Assembly (NCBI GenBank): GCA_933228895.1
Contig: OW121848.1
Span: forward strand, 162,642,688-162,706,687
Length of the DNA stretch: 64,000 bases
Direction: 5' to 3'
Origin: Platycnemis pennipes
Lineage: Eukaryota; Arthropoda; Insecta; Odonata; Platycnemididae
Below the pieces are notes generated by a model. It was not told where the DNA came from, ran no database searches, and worked only from the letters and a program-made list of their open reading frames with translations. Made by a program: the position numbers and the translations under genes. Shown here in pieces: positions 38,259 to 48,540 of the stretch (the stretch's first letter is position 1; the number at the start of each line of letters is the position of its first letter).

Positions 38259-39940
38259 TTATTAGGAGCTTTAGCACGTTCAATGTGCAGCTATCAAGGT
38301 AAGATACTACCGAGAAGGCCGTGATGATTTTCCTAACACAAAAATTTATAAACTCAACCAAAGCACAACATTTTCAATAGCATTGGAAACACTTATCATT
38401 CATTTATGCGTACAGTGGTTAGTTCTGAGTTAGTCCGATCATATTAGTTCTGAGGGGAAGCGGAATCGTTTGCCAAAGAATATCGATTCCGGCACTACCA
38501 TATCTTAGATCGGTATTGGGACTAAACTACATATTTTACATCACATTTGTAATGTGATAACTCCATTTAAAATTCAAAGGTCTCCACGAAATGCATTCCT
38601 CTGCATAAATCTAAATTAACACGAGATCCACCTCAGAGCTGAATGCTAAACTGGAAGTCTAAGGACTTGAAATTACCGAAAATTTCACAACGGTCACCAA
38701 ATATGTTCTTTAAATTCAATCCGAAACATTCAATGAAATAATCGTATATTCTGCGAAGGAGTGGCAGACATCCAATCAAGGACTTCATTCGTCATGAGAT
38801 TCTTAGTCCTGTTGCATGGTAATCGTTTTATTTGTCCCATAAAAGCATAAGCCAATGAAACAGGCTGCGTGACATTACACAGCTCTCGAAATACAAGGAG
38901 CTCCGTGCTCCATATTCTCCGCTGCTTAATCTGAGATAAAAGTGGTGTTGAATTTTCGGGGGATGAGTAGAGCAAGTCGCGGCCTTGGTCTAGTTCTCAA
39001 AATAGCCGCGGGGGGACCGCAAGCGGAGTTCATCGTGAATTTACGGTGGAAAAACGGTCTCATTGAACAGGAAAGACGAAAAAGTTAAATCGAGTGCACT
39101 TCCAGCATATAACACTGAAGACTAAAGACTCGTTCAATAAGATAGGCGGGTGGAGCCGTTCAAAACACCATCAACATTCGAGATTTCTTGTAAACACGCA
39201 CATGCTGACTCCCCTTCATTTGGCAGATTTACTGCACTTGGTTTTACGTGAGACTGCGAGCTTCCTCCTAATTCTGGAGCAGAATGTGAATGGAACACCG
39301 GGGCCAATGGGCGGATAAGGGAGGGTCGAGGGTGGTGAGCGGGTGGCTGAGAGGGCGTTCCTGGAACACCAGAGGGAGGTACATCGAGGAGTCGCGTCAC
39401 GACTTCGGCGCGCGGAGGAAGAGGGCGAGGGAAGAGTGAAAGGGAAGTGGAAATGAAATAGAAGGAAGGGTGCGAGGGAGGCGGGGGGATGGGAAAGGGA
39501 AAGAGGGCGAGAAGGAAGTCCACCCCTGTGAAGGAAAGAGCAGACGCGTGGGAGGGATGAGGGAGGAATAAGCAGTTTTCTCTCCTTGCGCACCCGCTAA
39601 CGTCTTCTAGCTTCTAGTCGACGGCTGCAATCATGGTTACCTTTGTTTTCCACATGAGTTTTTCATGTACCCGATAACTGACCCACTGTTCTATTTTTAC
39701 TTGGCAGCTAATACTACTAGCACTCGGATAAAAGTTTTTTCTTTCACATACAGTTTAGTTCCTATATAAGCAACTTCATGCTCAAGTAAGTAAAATAAAG
39801 TCCATTGTAAAATTATGTCCTTCTAAATAAGTAGCAGGTAAATAGTAAGCTACAAAAATAGTTTATAATCCAGCATAAAATAAGGCGAATTGACGGTTTC
39901 TTCAAGCTCGCATGAAATTTAATGAAACTCCCTATTACAG
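38259..39940. other. No gene recognised; purine-rich tract at 39310-39560
   Basis: The tract at 39310-39560 is GA-rich on the plus strand and yields Pro/Ser-rich frames of 125-129 codons on the complement (39134-39593). I regard these as composition artefacts. The remainder is AT-rich. Confidence 0.5.
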
Positions 39941-39947
39941 GAATTCT

Positions 39948-40090
39948 GGGTAGCGTAGTGGTCTGCGCAGTGGCCCGGAAAGCCAAAGATCCGTGGTTCG
40001 ATTCCCGGTCCAGGTGAATTTTTTTCCCATGGCAAGTAATGTGAATTTCACCGCCGTTCACGCGGCAGGCTTGAAATATCCTACCCATAA
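39948..40090 (+). repeat. tRNA-derived SINE-like unit (anticodon loop CCGGAAA)
   Basis: The A box is TAGCGTAGTGG and the B box is GGTTCGATTCC. The anticodon stem TGGC/GCCA closes the loop CCGGAAA, and CTGG/CCAG remains of the acceptor stem. It continues as GGTGAATTTTTTT, like the unit at 31967 (GGCGAATGATTTTTTT). GAATTCT flanks it on both sides (39941-39947 and 40091-40097), a possible 7-bp TSD. A working tRNA is improbable because the acceptor is incomplete and C occupies position 33. Confidence 0.65.
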
Positions 40091-40097
40091 GAATTCT

Positions 40098-41834
40098 CCC
40101 AATTCGAAACGTTCTCCCAATAACTACAATGCTCTTGTCGATTTCTCGTCTTGTTAAATACTAAACTAGTCGGATTCTACTAAAAGCCGATGCGAAAGGA
40201 ACCAAATTCTTTCATGCCCTGTTTTAAAGTGTTTATCTATAACGGAACCTTTCAGTGTGCAAAAGGCTCCTGCCGAAACACGGACCCCGGATCATCCAAC
40301 GGACCTTGCGTCCACGTTTATTTACGCTTAGCAAGTAGAGTATCATTTTTTTTGCGATCGAGTTACAGGCCGACGCGTTAGAGAGGCGAGCATTGTTTGA
40401 TCGGCGAATTTGCCGGCAAGGGAGTCCCTCAATGCCTCAGAGCACTCGAGGGAGCGGCGCCGGGCACAAACAGCTGGCGCGGACGTAGAGGCGGCAGCGT
40501 AGAGATGGGGAAGCAGGAAAGGGGGATGAGACAGCTCTCCTGTGGATACTCTTCAGCCGCTTCAAACAGGCGAGAGAGAGAAATGTGGCAGCAAGGAGAG
40601 GCGAGGAAGACACCGACAAAAAGGAGAAAAAAGCGAGAGATGTGGAACACCCTGAGTCTCGACAACACATAAATCAGCAGAGGATAACATGCCATCCGGC
40701 TCCTCGCAATCGGTGCTTGATTCCTCATCTTCGCCTTCTCCACACACTCCAGTCTTCTCTGGCTTCCACTTCCCTCCCGCCCTCCCTTCGACGAAAAGGG
40801 ACACTTGCTTGACCCGCGGCTGACCCTTCGCCCCTCACCCCAGCCCTCCATTACACGGTTCAGCAGATATCAACCTCATTTTCCCCGCCGCCGCACTGCT
40901 CCCCGACTTCGCCGCCTCCGTCTCACTTCCCCCGCAGAGACCGACCGAGGGACCGCACGCCCACGCCTCACAAACACGCACGCACCGGCCCCAACAGCCA
41001 ATGACCCCCGGGCCGCCTTCTTCGCGACCCCCCGACTCATCCCTTTCACCGCTTCTTCCTTTGGGCCCGGCCCCTTTTCTCGTCCCGAAACCGATTTCAT
41101 TTCCCTCTCTCCTTGTCAACCCCTCGCCTCCTCCGTCAGGTAATGCGATGGACTTCCTTCCTCACCCTCCCCTCCCCCACATCCCTCCCACGCACCCTCT
41201 CGCACCTTGAACGGGCGCGGGGTGAAGAGTTGAGTGCAGGGAAGCGCGAATTTTCAACGAAATTAGTACGGTGCGCGTCCGAGGCATAAAGTGTGGGGGG
41301 ATCTTGTCGTCCACGGCAGAGGAGGCGGATCCAAGTGGATCCCCCTGTGTTTGCTCACGCCGTTTGAGTCTCAGTCAGATCGGCTAGGGGCCCACTTTTT
41401 GCGACCTGCGAGGTTTCAGGTTGATCAATTTCATAGGGGTACCAAGAGAGTTGAGATTAAATTTGAAATGTCGCCTGAATTCTACTCTACTTGTGCCCTG
41501 AACCAACACGCATCAAATCCATACTAATAGCCTACTCGAACGTAGCAGTTTTAATATCTAAAGCTGGAGAATTTTATTTTTTTATTGTCTTTTGACATGT
41601 ATCGTAATTATTAATTGAACAGGAAATTTGAATTTTAAATGCCCCATTTGCAGAAACGGAGATTATTCCGGTTTTTTTAAAATCCCTTTCGCTCTCATGG
41701 GATGGATGATTTTACATCCCAGAAAGCACACGGCCCAACATTATAAATAAAAACTCTTCGTTAAACAAATGTTTTTCGACCCTGACATTGCCCCAAAAAT
41801 TTTCAAGCCTTAAACTTATATTCTAATATATTAA
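40098..41834. other. GC-rich patch 40180-41400; no gene recognised
   Basis: This is the largest GC-rich patch in the window. The plus strand is purine-rich at 40390-40650 and strongly C-rich at 40700-41200. Many overlapping 75-140-codon frames occur on both strands and are Pro/Ser/Arg-rich. CpG is frequent. It could be a CpG-rich promoter or first-exon area, but no start, splice or domain evidence singles out a gene. Confidence 0.4.
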
Positions 41835-42035
41835 CAATAATAATAAATTGATTTGATTCCAAAGTAAATCATTACAAATGCATTAGGTACATTAGAAAAA
41901 ATGAAGCATTTTGACAGCCCCTAAGGTTAACCTGTTGTGGGGCTACCATCTGTTCGACCATGTTTCATCAGAGTATATACAATTATAAACAATATTAATA
42001 AATAAATATTCGCAGGAAAACATTATCTGTACCAA
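41835..42035 (-). repeat. Dispersed repeat, copy 1 of an inverted pair (partner 57770-57974)
   Basis: About 200 bp align with the reverse complement of 57770-57974, including CCATCTGTTCGACCA and CAGAGTATATACAATTATAA. One end runs into an ATT-type microsatellite, as in a retroelement 3' tail. The word CTCTGATGGAACGTGGTCGAAC, split by differences, recalls Penelope-like ends, but identity is uncertain. Confidence 0.65.
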
Positions 42036-43252
42036 GAGAAAAGTGAAAAAAAACAATATATACTGTGCAAAAAACAACAAAAGGCATAATTGCATTGTTC
42101 ACCACATATAGCGCAAACATATAAATGTATAAATAATACGCCTTTGTTTACCTATACATACATACACATACATATTGCGTCTCATATACATAATACAATG
42201 CACATACACCCAAGAATATATCCAATTATTCATTATCATATAGCCATTTTTTCAATCAAAATACGTAAACAAATTAGATATTTAGAAATCACTTTCTGTT
42301 TAGCATAAGACTGACTATATGGAGACTACTTCACCTCAATTTAAAATACTTCCATGAGAGACTTTTATAATCATTTATTGTATAAATGAATGTTTGGAGA
42401 AAAATCATGTTTATCACGAGCCAATAGACTATCGGTGTCCAAGGGCTAATGCAATAAGTAAGTGGTGCCTGAAGACATGTCCTGGCTGCCACAAAGAGTC
42501 CGTGTTAAACCCGCTGTGACAGTGGCGCTGCGAGGCGCGATCAAGGGCATCCATCCGCACGCAGCTGTCTCCTTCGCTTGGCAACCCCTCGGCTTTCTCT
42601 CGGCCGCACCCCTGCTCCCCATTGGCCACCGCGCTCCAGTGTCTTGGACGGGCCCGCTCCGCCTGCGGCATCGCTGTCTGTCTGATGCGGGAGCAAACTT
42701 TGCGACACCCGATGGCCGTTGGCTCATGATGCGGTGCAAGTGGGGTGCCGGATGGCAAACAGAAGAACGTATGGATGGTTGATAATTCCGCCCTCCCCCC
42801 AATGTCTGCCGTCGTGTTTGCCGAGAGCGAAATCGACTCTTGGCGGCGAAAGGGGATTGTGGGAGGCGCTGTTGTTTGTGTGGCTGTCATGACGACATTC
42901 TGCAAATTTACTCTCAGAAACTACCTCACTATGATGCTGACAAAATTAGGAAGTTTACAAAGCTTTCAAACAGGTACTTGGCCTCGAACATTGCACGCGT
43001 CTCCGGTATATGTATATAGAAAATAGCCACCTTTTAAAGTATATCCAATTAAATCTCAACGAGAAAATTCGCAGGAAACGTATGCCATATGTAATAGCAC
43101 ACTGTTCTTATAAGAGACTTATCATATACATTAACACTTTCACAGACATTATTCATTGTATATTGCAAAGCATTCAGCAGCGTAAAATTCAAACTACACA
43201 TTAAATTGTATGCCATGGAATGATGTCCCTAAATCCTATCATTAATAGTTGA
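42036..43252. other. No gene recognised; GC-rich patch 42450-42880
   Basis: The GC-rich patch 42450-42880 holds overlapping frames of 106-158 codons on both strands, with no identifiable domain. The rest is AT-rich. Confidence 0.4.
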
Positions 43253-43626
43253 ACAAAATGAAATTTTGAAGTTAATCTGATTATTTACCAACCGAAATAC
43301 GAATATAACTATTTATTATATGCTTCATTAGTTATAATTTTCATTCCAACAGAAAATGTATCAAATACTACAATTTGCATTCAAGTTCACTCACACTTCA
43401 TAACATATTCCGTCACTACTATCAATGGAATTAATTGCTACAAAATGAAATTTTGAAGTTAATCTGATTATTTACCAACCGAAATACGAATATAACTATT
43501 TATTATATGCTTCATTAGTTATAATTTTCATTCCAACAGAAAATGTATCAAATACTACAATTTGCATTCAAGTTCACTCACACTTCATAACATATTCCGT
43601 CACTACTATCAATGGAATTAATTGCC
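43253..43626 (+). repeat. 187-bp tandem duplication, nearly identical units
   Basis: Units 43253-43439 and 43440-43626 match at every base I compared except the last. The duplicated DNA is AT-rich single-copy sequence with no coding content. The lack of divergence implies a very recent event, polymorphism, or an assembly error. Confidence 0.9.
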
Positions 43627-44869
43627 ACCCAGTTGAGTCACTTATAAAAATCATCTTAACATGGCTCACTACGGATTTTGACGAAGGACAGGTTACTTGC
43701 TGTCTAAGGTTTGCGAGAATGACTGTACATCCACTGTATGTGTCTACTTGGATCACAAAGATACTTGGGTTATTCATGTCGGAATTAAATTACATCGATC
43801 ACCAGGGAGATAACTTTCTTAGTGATTAAAATTATTCTAAGGTACAATTAGTTACCTATTCGCTACAACTAAAAGATAAAATTCCGTTATATTATCTGAT
43901 ATGCCGTCGCTATTAACCTTTCCTAGGATATACGTTCATAAACCCTAACTTTTCAACTAGTCTCAGCTTTTAATTTCGTTGAATTGAGATAAAAAAGTTG
44001 CAGATGACGAACTCAAGTCAAGTTCAATGAGTCAAAACCAGTGTTTGTGAAAACAGATAATGAGAGGACTTTCCATCAACAATTTATTTTGAAAAGTCAA
44101 CGACGCACGCCGTAATCATGGCGTTATTCCGGATATCCCCTCTATCGAACCCAACGGATCCGTGCATAGTGGGCCGGGGGTTGAGGGTTTTGGGGTTGGC
44201 CTCAACGGCATTGATAACCACCCTGCTATCCCTATACCTCCAACTGTTTTTCCAAACGCAACCCAGTTCGCGTCAAATCAACCACCAGACGAGTGGATAA
44301 CGGAAATGTGGAATGGATCACCACTGTTCCTCCTGCACAGAGGGAACCCCGATTGGACGAGGGGGTGAGTGCAGGGGGGGGAAGGGGGGAAGGGGTCACA
44401 GGAGCAGCAAGAGGGGTCACAGGAGACGCACTTCAGCGAAAAGCCGCTTGGGACCACGACGCAAGTCTCTCATCTGAACGCACTCCTATGTCCACGGTGG
44501 AAAAAAACGGAGGTAATAAAAAAATGTTCACCCTCGCACTCATATTCGCATCGCCACAGTTGACTCGTCCCCCGCTGCCGTGGTGCGTGCAGCCATCGCT
44601 GGTGCACGCGGATGCCCCGGAATTCCATGCGCCTCTGCACTCCACAGTGCCATCATCTCGCAAGCATTCGCTGCACTGTCCCCGGGAATCAGCCTGTGCG
44701 AGGAATGCTTGCAATCGAGCACCAGAGGGCGCTGCTCTCCGGAATGCCAGTGCCTCCCTCATCGCTGCTGCTAACATCTTCTGACCACCACCGCTTCAAT
44801 TCAGTATCTCGCCATCCAGTGGGATGCCTATCATTCTGACGGGATCTTTTCACCCTGCGCCACTTTCCT
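43627..44869. other. GC-rich patch 44110-44850 with an unrecognised 163-codon frame
   Basis: On the plus strand 44293-44784 is open for 163 codons and encodes a Gly/Ala/Ser/Pro-rich polypeptide without recognised domains. Overlapping frames of 60-114 codons exist on the other strand. Codon-level evidence for a gene is lacking. The patch ends at the left terminus of a TIR element. Confidence 0.35.
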
Positions 44870-45215
44870 CAATGGGGAACGTGCACTATTTTCTATAACT
44901 ATTTGAATGTGAAGTTCATTAGCTAAAATCTGCTTGGCGAAAATTTTGCTAAAGGATTAAGTTGTGTTACAAAGATATTACTCTTTGAAAAGTGTACCTT
45001 CTCGGAAGCTTAAAAACATGACGTCACAGTACGGTATCACTATGGGCGCTGTTTATCTGTTCATGCGTGGAGGTAGGTTGTTAAATGGATACTTTGTGAA
45101 AACGTATGTACTTATCTTATTTGCTTAATTCAATACACGGTTGTATTTCTATTTTTTATTTACGTAGTATGGATGGCAACGAGCAAATCGTCTATAAATT
45201 ATATAATGCCTTTCC
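44870..45215 (+). mobile_element. Truncated copy of the 771-bp CAATGGGG TIR element
   Basis: It begins CAATGGGGAACGTGCAC and aligns with 9275-9620, including GCTTGGCGAAAATTTTGCT and TGACGTCA (45019-45026). Similarity stops around 45215, and no right terminus follows. The copy is therefore deleted at its 3' side, or the family has variable interiors. Confidence 0.75.
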
Positions 45216-45429
45216 TCTTACTTTTGGAAACAGGGATGATGATGTTCCTATAGAAGACTGTGGATATCTCACCATTTCAGTGCGTGGTGCAAATAGGTTT
45301 GTGCAGAGGAGTGACTATCGGCTCTCATAAATTTTAAATTAGCTTGACAGGAGCATCATCAATTCCACAAGTCTTATTAAAACACTGTTTCCATTAAGCG
45401 TCAAATTACGACCTAAAGATTGAGTCTCC

Positions 45430-45960
45430 CATATTCTCTTTTTCTACCTCGTTTTTCTTCTTGTTTTTTTTTCACAATCAGATTGATTCCGTGTTATAAC
45501 TGCTCCTAATATATTCCTTCCATCTCTTTTCTTCACGCTTCATTAAAATTCCACCATTACTGTCTCTTTTCTTCACGCTTCATTAAAATTCCACCATTAC
45601 TGTCTCTTGGAATACCATTGTTCACTTCGTTTCATGATGTGGTTCCTCACCATCTTGCAAGAAATTTCCAGCTTTCCATGAGCGAAGTTAACTTTTCCAC
45701 CTTTGCAAGTATCCTTCGTCAGTATTTCCAATATTTTTCTGCCTTCACGGATTATCTAGCTCCTTATTCTTTTTTAGCGCATTTCCCTTCCTTCCCTAGA
45801 CCTTCCTTCATTTTTCACATTTTTGTCTTTTCCCCTCTCTTCAATCAGGTCAAAGATCCCTTCAGTTTTCCAATGTTTCTCTGTGAATTATTTTCTCCCC
45901 TACAGGTCCTCTCTTGCAGCTGCCTGCAATTCCTTATGAGCAAACATTAGTTCTCCATTG
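45430..45960 (-). pseudogene. Probable non-LTR retrotransposon linker remnant
   Basis: The minus strand decodes near 45520-45610 to SNGGILMKREEKRWKEYIRS. This resembles the segment between endonuclease and RT in the RTE-like copy at 12.06 kb (NGEFLIENEDKVKIWKEYLE). Upstream (45610-45950) the minus strand is Lys/Glu-rich with several stops. A 40-bp tandem duplication inside it shifts the frame. The identification rests on one short match. Confidence 0.45.
45523..45602. repeat. 40-bp tandem duplication (two exact units)
   Basis: Units 45523-45562 and 45563-45602 are identical and begin TCTCTTTTCTTCACGC. The next six bases repeat the start of the unit. The length is not a multiple of three, so the duplication breaks the frame of the LINE remnant that contains it. 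Confidence 0.85.
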
Positions 45961-48377
45961 TAATGCGATCAGTAATGTGGGCAAGTTGACGTAGTACATA
46001 TGTACCAGTGAAAGCGAGTACACTGAGAAAACGTCGTCATGAATTTTAACAAAAAGATAAGGGAAAAGAAGTCACTGACGTGAGTTCTCAGGACTTGGCG
46101 AAATATGTTCCTGAGTTTCCATTTTAGGTGTTATCCAGGCTTGACCCACTCCGGCTATACATTTGTTCAATATCTCGATGGTGAGCAAAGTACATTTTTC
46201 GGGTGCACAGAAGTAATTATTTATCTCCTCCCATTAATTCATATTGCCATACTTTTCTAAATATTCTAAGCTTTGAAAAACCCATAAATGACAAGCAACA
46301 TACAAAACAATGCACATATTTCAAAGTAAACCGGAATAAAAACCTACACGGAACCACAGGAAAATGCAGACACAGCCCGTTGGGTGCTCGTATGATATTC
46401 GACGAACATCAGATCCCTCTTATGCAGCGGCGTCGTACCACTTCTGAGCGATGAAACCGGACTTCGCCTCCTGATCGATACTCGCCCCCCGACAACTCGA
46501 CTTATAAATCACCACACCGCTCGGGATTGGCTCGATCGTCGCCAGCCAACGCTCGTCCATTGTTTCATGGGGTTACTCACGATTTATTGTTCTCCTCCGA
46601 GCCACCGAATATTATTGAGTGTTACATTCTCCCTACATTCCCTCCGCTTCCCATTGCTTTTAAGCAAATGATTCATTTCACAGATTCGTGTCCACCTGGC
46701 TAAATGGAAAGTTCTTTTCAATCCAGGCATTTCCTTCAGACACGTTTTCTCGCCAGTAGCGATTGCAACATCCCAAGAAAGCTTCAAAAAATTAGACATA
46801 AAAGCGTTTTTTCAACTTAGGGGCAGTTTCAACATCGACTGTAAAATTACCCACAATCACAGTTTACGTTAGCTCCGTTAAAATTATTATCTCGATAATA
46901 TCTCGTTTGTCTTCCACCATTATTATTATTATTCTCAGTATCAATCAGTGATTGTCAATATTAGTGAGTATCAATATTATTATTACAGATTTCTCAGAGC
47001 ACGTTTAGGTTAGTTCATTTCTCATGCTCCTGACGTCAACAAAACAAATAAAAGCGCCTAACTTCTTTCTAATTCAGCTGACTTCGTACTTACTTTAATT
47101 CAACTTCGTACGTATTGTAACTAAAGGCATTCCGAATGGACCCATGACCAATGGACCAGCTGCCTTGGTACATTGGAAAAATATTAACTAAACATCCACG
47201 AAATAACTACATTATCTTTCTAATAAGTTCTACGAATAATTAGAAAACATCTATTAATCACTTGTAAATATATTTCAATACCCGTTTATCCATTTCTACA
47301 AAACACCTTCCATTAGATGTCACTTATTGTATTCACTAATACTTTTAGGAGATACAGAAATAAAATACTGGCATGAAGTTAAATGACATTGACCTTATTT
47401 ACAGTATCTTGAAAACGTACAGAATCTGCTATAATACCTTACGTTCAATCAAACCTTAGCATTTCCTTCATCGCTGTCATTGGTGTCAGAGCGAAGACTT
47501 CATTCCCACCACCAAATAAGCAATTTCGACCACTTTGTACATGGATATCATTGAACTTATGCCTAATATCTTTCAATTGACTAATATTCGTATTCGTTTA
47601 CGCTGAAAAACAATGACGCACGCCATAAGCCTAAGAAATGCTACCAAGAGCACACGTTTACTCAGTTCAAAGTAACTCAACAGTTCACAGTATCTTATGA
47701 TATTATAATGTCGGGCACTACTTATAAGTGTTGCTACAAACTCCATGTATATAACTAATAAATAACATCAAGAAAATGTGATATCTTTTGGCAGGAGAAA
47801 TAATTTAACTTACCTAAAATATTTAGATTCCAAAAATAAGGATGTACGAGAAATTTAACAATTCGCCCTACCATCTATTAATTCGCAGTAATGAGAAAGC
47901 AAACACCTGAAAACGCTGTAAAATCAACTACAAAACAATTGTTTCTACATGATTTTCGTTGCGTACATTAATTGAGGATAAATAAAATCTCAGCTTTCTG
48001 CTTCAAATCAATTAGATCGTTCCTTAATCCACCTAGTGATTGCCTTAAATAACGATAATTGAGCTCAAATCTCTCGTCAACGTCACTAATATCCAAAAAT
48101 AGTCCATAAAATTCTCTGCGCGCCATATTGCTTCTGCAGCATAATCTCGGATAATAAGCTGACGAGCCTGACGAAAACCTCCAGTAAAAATATTAACTGA
48201 GATAATGCCCCTAAACAGAGTAAATAGTAATGCTGAAACAGAGAAGTCATATTAACTCCGTTAATCCAAAAATTAACCGAGTTACGACGATTATCCACGT
48301 TGGTGAAACTGGTCCTTGGGGTGGACATTTATTAGGATCCACATTTTTGGCGCATTTGGACCTAAAGGGAACGGCAG
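45961..48377. other. AT-rich, no gene recognised; ATT microsatellite at 46917-46933
   Basis: Short frames only. The (ATT)n tract is followed by a loose CAATATTA-rich stretch up to about 46990. Confidence 0.45.
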
Positions 48378-48540
48378 TATGTGATATTATGAATTGAATT
48401 GAATTTATTTCATGCTTTGGGTTTACCCATAAGAACAGTACATAAAATAAAACATTGATAAAGTTTGCAACAAAAGTAGATACAAAAGAAACAGCTAGCA
48501 AACCTGTCATCAAATAATAAGTCAAAACTATAAACAATAA
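48378..48540 (-). repeat. Probable LINE 3' UTR fragment
   Basis: On the minus strand the sequence ends GGGTAAACCCAAAGCATG, then AAATAAATTCAATTCAATTC. A GGGTAAAnCC...AAATAAATTC AATTC-repeat end is the usual 3' end of several arthropod non-LTR elements. No coding portion is present. The family assignment is by resemblance only. Confidence 0.45.

Noticed and set aside
40805..41143. 112-codon plus frame and overlapping minus frames
   Set aside because: C-rich low-complexity DNA opens several frames at once. No reason to prefer any of them.
43253..43626. CRISPR-like or satellite array
   Set aside because: Only two long adjacent units without spacers. It is a tandem duplication.
44293..44784. 163-codon plus-strand frame in a CpG-rich patch
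   Set aside because: No recognisable domain or splice context, and overlapping frames of similar length exist on the opposite strand.
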